From contig NZ_NTGE01000099.1 in assembly GCF_002291145.1 (NCBI RefSeq), positions 1 to 64,000 on the forward strand: a DNA stretch of 64,000 bases. The letters run 5' to 3'. Under the pieces are notes generated by a model, which was not told where the DNA came from, searched no databases, and was given only the letters and a program-made list of their open reading frames with translations. Source of the stretch: Streptomyces sp. SA15 (GTDB taxonomy: Bacteria > Actinomycetota > Actinomycetes > Streptomycetales > Streptomycetaceae). A program made the position numbers and the translations under genes. Below are positions 53,006 through 63,970 of the stretch, in pieces (the stretch's first letter is position 1; the number at the start of each line of letters is the position of its first letter).

Positions 53006-53161
53006 GCGTGCTCGCCGCCGTAGCTCTTCTGCAGGCGCCGCTGACCACGGCGACGGCTTACCGGCCGGTACGTAAGCGCGCTCACATACCTGAACATGCC
53101 ACCGCTCCTAGCGTCGGGACCGAGAGGAAGCAGTTCACTCACAGCAGGAGAGGACCTCGCG

Positions 53162-53647
53162 ATGACAACCACCTTTCGGGTATCTCCCACCACTGCGGTC
53201 ATCCCGGTCCACGCGGTGTGGGGCGCGGTGGCCGGACTGGTCGGCGGCATCGGGTTCGGCATCTGGATGTCGGTGTCGCGGCCGATGGCGGACACCGCGA
53301 TGATCACCATGGTGGCCGGGCTGCTCGGCTCCACGAACGCCGTCGTCGGCTGGCTGATCCACCTGGGCATCGCCGTCTTCGCGGGCATCGGCTTCGGCGT
53401 CCTGCTGGGCGAGTACGCCCGGAGGCTCGTCCCGGCCGTCACGCTCGGACTGGTCTACGGGGCCGTGTGGTGGACCGTCGGCGCCCTGTGGATCATGCCG
53501 GCCAACATGGGCATGCCGGTCTTCGAGTGGAACGACGTCACCAGCTCCAGCCTCGGCGGCCACCTGGTCTTCGGGCTGCTCGCCGGCCTGACCTACTCCG
53601 GCATCGCCCGGACGACGGGCAAGCGGACCGATCCGGCCGGGCGATGA
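53162..53647 (+). CDS. Four-helix integral membrane protein
   Basis: 161 residues with four hydrophobic segments (VWGAVAGLVGGIGFGIWMSV, AMITMVAGLLGSTNAVVGWLI, LGIAVFAGIGFGVLLG, AVTLGLVYGAVWWTVGALWIM) and a last short one (GGHLVFGLLAGLTYSG). No family recognised with certainty; glycine-zipper-like repeats. Third member of the radical SAM neighbourhood. SD GGAGAGG precedes the ATG. Confidence 0.65.
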   Translation: MTTTFRVSPTTAVIPVHAVWGAVAGLVGGIGFGIWMSVSRPMADTAMITMVAGLLGSTNAVVGWLIHLGIAVFAGIGFGVLLGEYARRLVPAVTLGLVYGAVWWTVGALWIMPANMGMPVFEWNDVTSSSLGGHLVFGLLAGLTYSGIARTTGKRTDPAGR

Positions 53648-53835
53648 CGCCGATACCGCCCGCGTCACCCGAGGGCCCGGTCGGCACGTCACGGGGTGCC
53701 GCCCAGCGCGGCAGCACCCCGGCGGACGGAGTCCTGCCCTACTGTCTGGCCGAGGGCACCGAGGGACTGGCCGGCCCGCCGTGGGGCGCGGCACCCCCGC
53801 CCTGGGCGCCGGGGCGACGCGAGGAGGCGCACCGC

Positions 53836-54549
53836 ATGATCGAGCGCGACGACGATACGGACCGCACCTGGTGCATGTCCGAGGTGGACATCTTCCGCGA
53901 CCTGTCCGAGGCGGAGATGGAGGCCATCGCCACCGCGGCTCCGATGAAGACGTACGCCGCCGGGGAGATCCTGCACTCCCCGCAGCAGCCCAGCGAGGTG
54001 CTGTTCATCCTCAAGCGCGGCCGGGTGCGCATCTTCCGCGTCTCCGCCGACGGCCGGGCCCTGACCTGCGCGATCATCAGCCCCGGCACGATCTTCGGCG
54101 AGATGGCGCTGCTCGGCCAGCGCATGTACGACAACTTCGCCGAGGCCCTCGACGACGTCACCGTGTGCGTGATGAGCCACGCCGACGTGCACAAGTTCCT
54201 GCTCTCCGACGCCCGGATCGCCGCCCGCATCACCGAGATCCTCGGCCGCCGCCTCGCCGACCTCGAACAGCGCCTGTCCGACAGCGTGTTCAAGTCGGTC
54301 CCACAGCGGGTCGCCACCACCCTGACCACCCTTGCCGCCCGCGCCGACACTCCCGCCGGGAAGCTGCGGCCGGGTGCTCGTCATCCGCAGATCACCCTCA
54401 CCCACGAGCAGTTGGCCGCCCTGGCCGGCACCTCGCGCGAGACCTGTACCAAGGTCCTGCACGACTTCGCCGGCCGCGGCCTGCTCCGGCTGGCCCGCGG
54501 TCGCATCACCGTCCTCGACTCGGCCCGCCTGCGCGACGAAGCCGGATAG
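53836..54549 (+). CDS. Crp/Fnr-family regulator
   Basis: 237 residues with a cNMP-like sensor domain (AAGEILHSPQQPSEVLFILKRGRV, PGTIFGEMALLGQ), a long dimer helix (ITEILGRRLADLEQRLSDS) and a C-terminal wHTH (LTHEQLAALAGTSRETCTKVL). No FNR-type Cys cluster, although Cys at residues 14 and near 76 and 116 could sense redox. It follows the radical SAM group and is the likely regulator. GAGGAGG precedes the ATG at 53836; an upstream in-frame ATG at 53644 also overlaps the preceding stop. Confidence 0.82.
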   Translation: MIERDDDTDRTWCMSEVDIFRDLSEAEMEAIATAAPMKTYAAGEILHSPQQPSEVLFILKRGRVRIFRVSADGRALTCAIISPGTIFGEMALLGQRMYDNFAEALDDVTVCVMSHADVHKFLLSDARIAARITEILGRRLADLEQRLSDSVFKSVPQRVATTLTTLAARADTPAGKLRPGARHPQITLTHEQLAALAGTSRETCTKVLHDFAGRGLLRLARGRITVLDSARLRDEAG

Positions 54550-54554
54550 CCGCC

Positions 54555-54611
54555 ATGGCACGCAGCTGCGGAGCAGGACCTCCCTGCCGGCTGACACGCA
54601 GCTGCGGAGCA
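54555..54611. repeat. Two direct copies of ACACGCAGCTGCGGAGCA-type sequence
   Basis: GCACGCAGCTGCGGAGCA at about 54555 and ACACGCAGCTGCGGAGCA at about 54594, after the Crp/Fnr stop. Each contains GCAGCTGC, a perfect palindrome. Confidence 0.7.
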
Positions 54612-54640
54612 TATCCGCAGCCGGGCCAGGAGCAGCGCCC

Positions 54641-54730
54641 CGACCACCCCGACCACCTCGACCACCTCGACCACCTCGGCCACCTCGGCCACCTCGGCCA
54701 CCTCGGCCACCTCGGCCACCTCGGCCACCC
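54641..54730. repeat. Ten 9-bp tandem repeats (CGACCACCT/CGGCCACCT)
   Basis: Four CGACCACC(C/T) units are followed by six CGGCCACC(T/C) units. No frame through it has a start signal, so it looks like a noncoding minisatellite in decayed sequence. Confidence 0.9.
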
Positions 54731-54821
54731 GGGCGATGCCCAGCAGCAGACCGTACAGGCCGCCCTGTCCCAAGGCCGCATCGCGTCATGCAAGCGCAGT
54801 CGGCCAAGATGTCGCCGTTGT

Positions 54822-55286
54822 TCATCGCCCTGGTCGGTATGCGGCCCAGGTCTTCGGCGTCTCCGACACCCTGACCGCTGTCAGCTCAGGGAAGCGTTCG
54901 ATCCAGAGGTCGAAGATCCATGCGGCCAGGTTTTCCGCGGACGGTGAAATACCCCCCATCGCCTCATTCAGGTGACGGTGGTCGAGGGTGTCGTCCAGCC
55001 ATTTCTTGAAGTCGTCGAGCTCGCGGTAGTCGCGGACGAACCCCGCCTCGGTGAGGTCCTCACGGCGGGCGGACAGCTCCAATACGACAACGTAGCGGCG
55101 ACCTCTGCCTCGAACGCCCGCAGCAGCGCCGACTTGCCCATGCCCGAGACGCCGTCGACCACGATCGCCCGGCCACCGCGCCCTTCGGTCACGTCCGCCA
55201 TCAGCGAGCGCAGCTCGTCCATGTGCTCCACGCGGTCGACAAACCCGGTCCGCACCACAGCCCCCCCCGTCCCCGTCATCCGTCAT
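54822..55286 (-). pseudogene. Chimeric remnant: AAA-type ATPase head joined to 6-carboxytetrahydropterin-synthase tail
   Basis: From 55279 to about 55096 one frame reads a LuxR/AfsR-type ATPase start, FVDRVEHMDEL ... VVDGVSGMGKSALLRAFEAEV. At about 55095 the homology switches frame to the C-terminal 90 residues of a QueD/PTPS enzyme (GFVRDYRELDDFKKWL, LDHRHLNEAMG, PSAENLAAWIFD, VSETPKTWAAY). The PTPS N-terminus with its zinc-binding His residues is gone. Neither gene can work; this is a deletion join. Confidence 0.75.
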
Positions 55287-55368
55287 CGGTCATCCGTCAA
55301 GGAACTTCCGTACCCACAGCGTTACTTGCCGCCCACGGTAGATCATGCGAAACGCGTCTCCCACTCGG

Positions 55369-56442
55369 TCAGGTCACATGGCCCGGCCGGCGGCGGACCG
55401 AGTCGCGGACGACGACATGGGTGCCCAGCAGAACGTGCTGGGCGGCGCCGGGACTCTCGCTCTCGAGTGCCAGTCGCACGGCGGCGCGGCCCAGTTCCTC
55501 GTGCGGGACCTGAACGGTGGTCAGGTCGATGTCCGCGGCCGGGGGGAGGTCGTCGAAGCCGACGAGCGAGATGTCGTCTGGGATGCGCAGCCCGTGCTCG
55601 CGCAGCGCGTCGCGGGCGCCGGCGGCGATGAGGTCGTTGGCGGCGAAGACGGCGGTGAAGTCTCGTGGGCCCCTGTCGAGCCGTGCACGCATCATGCGGT
55701 GGCCCTCGCCGCGCTCCATCGTGCCGTCGAGCTCGAGCCCGGGGTCGTGCGGGACGTGGTGCGTGGCCAGTGCCGCGCGGTAGCCGGCGATCCGGCTGTC
55801 GGGGGTGGTGTATCCGGTGCGGCGTCCCAGGAACAGGATGCGTCGGTGGCCCGCCGCGAGCAGGTGGCTGGTGATGGCGTGGGCGCCGGCGGTGTTGTCG
55901 TACTCGACCACGATGGCCGGGACGTCGGGCCCCAGCGGGGGGCGGCCGCACAGCACGAGCTGCGAGCCGGCCCGGGCGAGCGCGCGGGCGTAGCTCGCCA
56001 TGCGTTCGCGGTAGGCGTCGTCGGCGACGATGTTCCCGACGAGGATCACGGCTTCGGCCTGTTCCTGGCGCATCAGCGCGATGGTGGCCAGCTCCCGCTC
56101 GGGGTCGCCGCCGGTCGTGCCGACGATGCACAGCCAGCCCTCACGTGCGGCCTCCTCCTGCACGCCGTGCGCGACGTGGGCGTAGTGCGGTGAGATGACG
56201 GAGTTGACCACGATGGCCACGCTCTTGGGCCGCACTCCCGCGAGTCCTCTGGCGTGGGCGTTCGCCACGTAGTCGAGCTCGCGTACGGCGCGCAGGACCT
56301 TGGCGCGCGTGGAGGGGGCGCTGGGATAGGTGCCGGACAGGATCCGGGAGACGGTGGCGACCGAGACGCCGGCGTGTCGGGCCACGTCGCGGATCGTCGC
56401 GAGGCGGGGCTGCCCGTCGTCGGGCGCGGTCCGGCGAGGCAT
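55369..56442 (-). CDS. LacI-family regulator
   Basis: 357 residues: HTH with hinge helix (ATIRDVARHAGVSVATVSRILSG ... VANAHARGLAG) and a periplasmic-binding-protein-like sensor domain. GGAGG precedes the ATG at 56442. It is divergent from a rhamnogalacturonan lyase gene, and both a GGAAGCGTTTCC palindrome and TAAACGGTTTA lie in the gap, so it probably represses the lyase until an oligosaccharide is present. Confidence 0.88.
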   Translation of the reverse strand: MPRRTAPDDGQPRLATIRDVARHAGVSVATVSRILSGTYPSAPSTRAKVLRAVRELDYVANAHARGLAGVRPKSVAIVVNSVISPHYAHVAHGVQEEAAREGWLCIVGTTGGDPERELATIALMRQEQAEAVILVGNIVADDAYRERMASYARALARAGSQLVLCGRPPLGPDVPAIVVEYDNTAGAHAITSHLLAAGHRRILFLGRRTGYTTPDSRIAGYRAALATHHVPHDPGLELDGTMERGEGHRMMRARLDRGPRDFTAVFAANDLIAAGARDALREHGLRIPDDISLVGFDDLPPAADIDLTTVQVPHEELGRAAVRLALESESPGAAQHVLLGTHVVVRDSVRRRPGHVT

Positions 56443-56454
56443 CGGGCCTCCTGC

Positions 56455-56490
56455 GTCCGGCACCTGGATGGCTGTCCGGCACCTGGATGG
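56455..56490. repeat. Two 17-bp direct repeats before the LacI gene
   Basis: GTCCGGCACCTGGATGG at 56455-56471 and 56474-56490, 19-bp period, overlapping the LacI operator region. Confidence 0.85.
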
Positions 56491-56500
56491 AAGCGTTTCC
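56489..56500. promoter_or_regulatory. LacI-type operator near lacI start
   Basis: GGAAGCGTTTCC, an imperfect palindrome with a central CG, about 50 bp upstream of the LacI start codon. Confidence 0.6.
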
Positions 56501-56602
56501 GCTCGAGGGTCGCGCATACGATCCGGCGCGTCAACAGGATGGTCTTCGCACGGTCCGACTACCTTGACGCATGCTCATCACGGTGCTTCCATCCCGGATG
56601 TG

Positions 56603-56613
56603 TAAACGGTTTA
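56603..56613. promoter_or_regulatory. LacI-type operator near lyase start
   Basis: TAAACGGTTTA, perfect 11-bp palindrome, about 85 bp upstream of the rhamnogalacturonan lyase start. Confidence 0.6.
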
Positions 56614-56694
56614 ACTCATCGAGGTTTCCGGCCTGGGCCGAGGGCGGGCACCGGCGCACTCGCACCACCACCATGAGCCGTTCTGGAGGTTGTC

Positions 56695-58569
56695 ATGCAC
56701 ATGAAATTACGGTGGCGGGCCGCCCATCGGGTGCCCCTCACCATCTCGGCGGCCCTGGCCGTCTGCGCCACTGTGGCCGCGGGCCCCGCGAACCCCGTCT
56801 CACCCGATGCCACAGCCGGCGATGCGAGGATTCAGGCCGCGCGCGTGATGGAGAACCTCGGCCGTGGGGTCGTGGCGGTCCGCTCCAGCAGCACCCAGGT
56901 CCTGGTCTCCTGGCGGCTGCTGGGACTCGACCCGGAGGGCATCGGCTTCAACGTCTACCGGTCCACCGGCGGCGCCGCGTACGTCAAGCTCAACTCCGGT
57001 GTCCTGACAGGCGGCACCAACTACACGGACAACACGGCCGACCTGACGCGGTCCAACAGCTACCGAGTGGCCCCGGTCGTCGGCGGGCAGGAGCAGGCGC
57101 CCAGCGGGGCCTTCACCCTGACGGCCAACCACGCCCAGGAGCCCGTGGTCCGCGTGCCGTTGCGCTCCGGCGGCCCGGTGAAGTTCGTCTGGGTCGGCGA
57201 CCTCGACGGCGACGGCGAGTACGACTACGTGGTGGACCGGCAGACCTCTCCCCAGAAACTGGAGGCGTACAGCAGCCGCGGGCAGTTCCTCTGGGAGGTC
57301 GACCTGGGGCCGAACAGTCAGAACCAGGACAACATCGAGCCGGGGTCGTCCGCGATCGACCTGGGCCACTGGGACGGCGTCACGGTCTACGACTTCGACA
57401 GCGACGGCCGCGCGGAGGTCGCCCTGCGGATCGCCGACGGCGTCACGTTCGGCGACGGGGCGACCTGGACGCACGCGGACGACTCACGTCAGTTCATGGC
57501 CGTCCTCGACGGCCGGACCGGAGCGCTCCGCAACTGGTCCGCCGTACCGACCACTTACCTGGGCGACGGTCCGATGGCCGCACGCCTCGGGGTGGCGTAC
57601 CTCAACGGCACCACGCCGAGCCTGGTCGCCTACATGAAGAACCGGCGCGACGACGGGGCCTTCAACCTGATGATGGGCGCCTGGAAGTTCACCGGCAGCG
57701 CGCTGAGGCAGGAGTGGACGTGGTCGCGCGGCAGCCAGAACGCGCCCGACGGGCACAACACCCGCGCCATCGACGTCAACGGCGACGGGACGGACGAGGT
57801 CGCCGAGATCGGGTTCGTGCTGAACGGCGACGGCTCCCTGCGCTACTCGATGGCACCCCAGGGCATCATCCACGGCGACCGCTTCCACATCGCGGACATG
57901 GACCCCGGCCGTCCGGGCCTGGAGGGCTACGGCGTGCAGCAGGACAACCCGAGCGGGCTGCTCGAGTACTACTACGACGCCGCGAACGGCTCCGTCATCT
58001 GGAGGCACAACGGCGGCCCCGCCGACGTCGGACGCGGCATGGCCGGCGACGTCGACCCGCGCTTCCCCGGCATGGAGGTCTGGTCCTTCTCGGGCCTGTA
58101 CAACGCGCCCACCAACAGGCTCACCGAACCGAACACCTCACTGCGCCCGTGGCCGCAGCTGGGCCTGTGGTGGGACGGCGACCTCACCATGGAACTGCTC
58201 AACAGCGGCAAGATCGAGAAGTGGGACCCGCAGAACCCGACGGCGAGCGGCAGCCTCCCCCGGCTGGTCAGCACCTGGAACCACGGCGCGGTCACGGCCG
58301 CCCAGGGCGGGCCCACCCTCGTCGGCGACATCCTCGGCGACTGGCGTGAGGAGGCCGTGTACAGCAACGCGTCCCACAACGAGTTGATCATCTTCACCAC
58401 GAACCAGCCGACGAACACCCGGTTGTACACGCTCGCGCACAACCCGGCCTACCGGAACGCCATGACGTTCAAGGGCTACATGCAGTCCCACCACCCCGAC
58501 TACTTCCTCGGCGCCGGCATGTCCAGGCCGCCTCGGCCGAACATCGCCTACGCCGGCTCCGCCGGGTAG
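56695..58569 (+). CDS. Secreted rhamnogalacturonan lyase, PL11 family
   Basis: 624 residues with a signal peptide (basic start, hydrophobic LTISAALAVCATVAAG, Ala-rich cut site ~28-35). Ca-binding DxDxDG-type loops recur (GDLDGDGEYDYV, DFDSDGRAEV, DVNGDGTDEV), and GDILGDWREE is near the C-terminus, as in the beta-propeller PL11 lyases YesW/YesX. It cleaves the rhamnogalacturonan-I backbone of pectin outside the cell. GGAGG 6 nt upstream of the ATG. Full length for the family. Confidence 0.92.
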   Translation: MHMKLRWRAAHRVPLTISAALAVCATVAAGPANPVSPDATAGDARIQAARVMENLGRGVVAVRSSSTQVLVSWRLLGLDPEGIGFNVYRSTGGAAYVKLNSGVLTGGTNYTDNTADLTRSNSYRVAPVVGGQEQAPSGAFTLTANHAQEPVVRVPLRSGGPVKFVWVGDLDGDGEYDYVVDRQTSPQKLEAYSSRGQFLWEVDLGPNSQNQDNIEPGSSAIDLGHWDGVTVYDFDSDGRAEVALRIADGVTFGDGATWTHADDSRQFMAVLDGRTGALRNWSAVPTTYLGDGPMAARLGVAYLNGTTPSLVAYMKNRRDDGAFNLMMGAWKFTGSALRQEWTWSRGSQNAPDGHNTRAIDVNGDGTDEVAEIGFVLNGDGSLRYSMAPQGIIHGDRFHIADMDPGRPGLEGYGVQQDNPSGLLEYYYDAANGSVIWRHNGGPADVGRGMAGDVDPRFPGMEVWSFSGLYNAPTNRLTEPNTSLRPWPQLGLWWDGDLTMELLNSGKIEKWDPQNPTASGSLPRLVSTWNHGAVTAAQGGPTLVGDILGDWREEAVYSNASHNELIIFTTNQPTNTRLYTLAHNPAYRNAMTFKGYMQSHHPDYFLGAGMSRPPRPNIAYAGSAG

Positions 58570-58590
58570 GCCTGTCCGCGAGAACCCCGG

Positions 58591-60993
<2,403 letters not shown>

Positions 60994-61161
60994 CGTCTCT
61001 CCATCTGTCGGGCGGAGACGCGTTCGCGGTCTCCGTCGAAGTCGCCCGGCTCGATCCAACCAGCTTCGCGCGGCACGGACAGCACGTTTGTTCCCTTTCG
61101 TCGGTCAGGTGGGCAGCGCTCCCCACCTGACCGACGGCGCCCGCCGCGCTCGCCGGACGGC

Positions 61162-61572
61162 TCAGGCACGCTCCTGGATGCGGATCAGGTTGCCCGAGGG
61201 ATCGCGGAAGGCGCAGTCACGCACGCCGTACGGCTGCTTGGTCGGCTCCTGGACGACCTCGGCGCCGCTGGCCTGCACCCGCTCGAAGGTGCCGTCGAGG
61301 TCGGCGGTGGCCAGGAGGATGCCGGCGTAGGTGCCCTTGGCCATCATCTCGACGATGGTGCGGCGCTCCTCGTCGGTGACGCCGGGGTCGGCGGCCGGCG
61401 GTGTGAGGACGATGGATGTGCCGGGCTGGTCGGCGGGGCCGACCGTGAGCCAGCGCATCCCGTCGTATCCGACGTCGTTGCGGACTTCGAAGCCGAGGGT
61501 GTCGCGGTAGAAGGCCAGGGCGGCGTCCGCGTCGTCGTGCGGGAGGAAGCTGGCGTGAATGGTGATGTCCAT
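61162..61572 (-). CDS. VOC/glyoxalase-family protein
   Basis: 136 residues, two beta-alpha-beta-beta-beta repeats: MDITIHASFLPHDDADAALAFYRDTLGFEV and GTYAGILLATADLDGTFERVQASGAEV ... FRDPSGNLIRIQE. Metal ligands His/Glu in the expected strands. It lies between the AraC-type regulator and the UvrA-like gene on the same strand. Could detoxify or bind an electrophilic drug. Start at 61572; a Met three codons earlier is possible. Confidence 0.8.
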   Translation of the reverse strand: MDITIHASFLPHDDADAALAFYRDTLGFEVRNDVGYDGMRWLTVGPADQPGTSIVLTPPAADPGVTDEERRTIVEMMAKGTYAGILLATADLDGTFERVQASGAEVVQEPTKQPYGVRDCAFRDPSGNLIRIQERA

Positions 61573-61582
61573 GGTCCTCACG

Positions 61583-62026
<444 letters not shown>

Positions 62027-62188
62027 CCGCAAAATCCTGCCACATCGCACTGACAGCAGGGCTGCCGAACAGTCCCCAAGCGGCCAGAAGGCGCAGGGGG
62101 GAGTTGAAGGTGGGGATACTCGTGTCAGACCCAGGTGGTCGGACTTTCGGCTGATCCGCAGGCCGACACCAGCGACCAGGAAGGCGAC

Positions 62189-62239
62189 ATGAACCCACTC
62201 CCGACAGAGCGCCCCGCACAGCCGGAGGTCGCGGCATGA
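62189..62239 (+). CDS. 16-codon leader ORF coupled to the aminotransferase gene
   Basis: MNPLPTERPAQPEVAA with AGGAAGG upstream; TGA overlaps the aminotransferase ATG (ATGA). Same length and overlap arrangement as the leader before acs at 10608. Confidence 0.45.
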   Translation: MNPLPTERPAQPEVAA

Positions 62240-63420
62240 GGATCTCGCAGCGCGCCCAGGCCGTCGCCCCGTTCTACGCGATGGAGTTCGGCAAGCACGC
62301 CGCCGCCCTGGAGGCCCAGGGGCATCACGTCGTCAGACTCAACCTCGGCGAACCGGACTTCGGCGCGCCCCCGGCCGTCCTGGAGGCGATACGCGAGGTC
62401 ATGGACGGACGGCCCATGACCTACACGGCCGCACTGGGGCTGCCCGCCCTGAGAGAGGCGATCGCGCGGTTCTACCTCGACCGGCACGGCGTCGAGGTCG
62501 ATCCGGCTCGGGTCGTCGTGACCGCGGGTGCCTCCGCCGCCCTGGTGCTGGGTACCGCCGCCCTCGTCGACCCGGGTGACGAGGTGCTCATCGCCGACCC
62601 GTCGTATCCCTGCAACCGGCAGATCGTCGAGAGCTTCGGCGCCCGCGTCACTCTCGTCCCCGCCGGTGCCGAGAGCCGCTATCAGCTGGACGCGGCGTCC
62701 GTGCGGTCGTACTGGACGGACCGGACGCGCGGGATCATGGTCGCCACTCCGTCGAACCCGACCGGCACCTCGGTTCCGGCGGACGAGCTGGCCGCGATCT
62801 GCGACCTCGCGCGCGAGCGCGATGCCTGGCGCATCGTCGACGAGATCTACCTCGACCTGAGCGACCACGACGACTACGACGAGCAGGACCGGCCGCCTCG
62901 CAGCGCCCTCTCGCTCGACCCCGACGCCGTCGTCATCAACAGCTTCTCGAAGTACTTCGGGATGACCGGCTGGCGGCTCGGCTGGTGCGTCGTCCCCGAG
63001 CCCCTCGTGCCGGCGCTGGAACGCCTGGCCCAGAACTACTTCCTCTGCGCCTCCGCTCCCGCCCAGCACGCCGCGCTCGCCTGCTTCGCCCCCGAGTCCC
63101 TCGCGGTCTGCGAGGCCCGCCGCGTCGAGTTCGGCCGGCGGCGCGCGCTCGTCCTCGACGGCCTGGCGCGGATCGGGCTGCCGGTTCCTGTGCCGCCGGA
63201 CGGCGCGTTCTATGTGTACTTCGACGTCAGCGGGACCGGGCTGACGTCCTGGCAGTTCTGCGAACGCGCGCTCCAGGAGGCGCACGTCGCGCTCACTCCG
63301 GGCAGGGACTTCGGCGCGCATACGGCGGACACGCACGTCCGGCTGTCGTATGCGGCGTCGGCCGACGACCTTCGTGAAGGCATCGCCCGGCTCGGGAAGT
63401 TCGTCGCCGCTCTCAAGTGA
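62236..63420 (+). CDS. Class I/II PLP-dependent aminotransferase
   Basis: 394 residues with the fold-type I pattern: LNLGEPDFGAPPAV, YTAALGLPALREAIA, the PLP lysine in NSFSKYFGMTGWRLGW (~236-251), and Arg in THVRLSYA for the substrate carboxylate. Aspartate/aromatic type; exact substrate not evident. It lies alone, divergent from the AraC gene, with a coupled leader ORF. Confidence 0.88.
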   Translation: MRISQRAQAVAPFYAMEFGKHAAALEAQGHHVVRLNLGEPDFGAPPAVLEAIREVMDGRPMTYTAALGLPALREAIARFYLDRHGVEVDPARVVVTAGASAALVLGTAALVDPGDEVLIADPSYPCNRQIVESFGARVTLVPAGAESRYQLDAASVRSYWTDRTRGIMVATPSNPTGTSVPADELAAICDLARERDAWRIVDEIYLDLSDHDDYDEQDRPPRSALSLDPDAVVINSFSKYFGMTGWRLGWCVVPEPLVPALERLAQNYFLCASAPAQHAALACFAPESLAVCEARRVEFGRRRALVLDGLARIGLPVPVPPDGAFYVYFDVSGTGLTSWQFCERALQEAHVALTPGRDFGAHTADTHVRLSYAASADDLREGIARLGKFVAALK

Positions 63421-63431
63421 TCCTGTGATCC

Positions 63432-63773
63432 TCAGGCGCTGGGCGCCGCGTGCGCGGATGACCCGCGGTTGCCGCGGATCGTGCGGGCGAGCGCGCCCAG
63501 GGCGACGGCGTTCACGAGTGCGGCGAGTGCGATTTCCGCATAGAAGAGGGCACCCGTGGACAGCGATTCGGGCAGCGCTACGAACAGCAGGCTCAGGGGA
63601 GCCGTCAGGAACAGCGGCCAGACCCCGGCCAGGGAGGCGTCGGCGTGGGTGACGAACAGGTCGTCGTAGAGGGCGAAACCGCTCGCGAGGACGACCGCGG
63701 CCAGGTAGCAGCGGGACAGCCAGTTGTCCGTGGCCAGGGCGAGCAGGGCACGGCTGCGACGGGAGGAGCTCAC
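63432..63773 (-). CDS. SCO4225-type small membrane protein
   Basis: 113 residues with three hydrophobic segments (CYLAAVVLASGFALYDDLF, GVWPLFLTAPLSLLFVALP, FYAEIALAALVNAVALGAL) and a basic tail. It resembles the Streptomyces 'SCO4225 family' membrane proteins of unknown role. Convergent with the aminotransferase. A 16-bp palindrome lies about 110 bp upstream. Confidence 0.65.
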   Translation of the reverse strand: MSSSRRSRALLALATDNWLSRCYLAAVVLASGFALYDDLFVTHADASLAGVWPLFLTAPLSLLFVALPESLSTGALFYAEIALAALVNAVALGALARTIRGNRGSSAHAAPSA

Positions 63774-63880
63774 GGTGTTCTCCGATCAGTCGGATGAGTC
63801 GGCGCCCTACCGGCCGGTGTGGCCGGACGGTGTGCCGGAGGGGCAGTCATCACGATGTCGGGTGCCCACGCGGCTCGGCA

Positions 63881-63896
63881 TGAGTAGCGCTACTCA
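63881..63896. promoter_or_regulatory. Perfect 16-bp palindrome TGAGTAGCGCTACTCA
   Basis: Two 8-bp arms with no spacer, upstream of the minus-strand membrane gene and possibly of a plus-strand gene beyond the window. Typical of a TetR- or PadR-sized operator. Confidence 0.7.
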
Positions 63897-63924
63897 AACG
63901 CGGCTGAGGAAGTCAGCCGGAACG

Positions 63925-63970
63925 GATGAGGTCCGGAAGCGGGAACCGATGAGGTCCGGAACCGGGAACC
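63925..63970. repeat. Two 23-bp tandem repeats
   Basis: Copies starting at 63925 and 63948 differ at one base (GATGAGGTCCGGAAG/C...). No gene in 63774-64000. Confidence 0.85.

Noticed and set aside
52234..54549. A 771-codon frame suggesting one large protein
   Set aside because: Only its last 238 codons (53836-54549) are a recognisable protein; the rest overlaps the methyltransferase and membrane genes in another frame and is Arg/Pro-rich noise.
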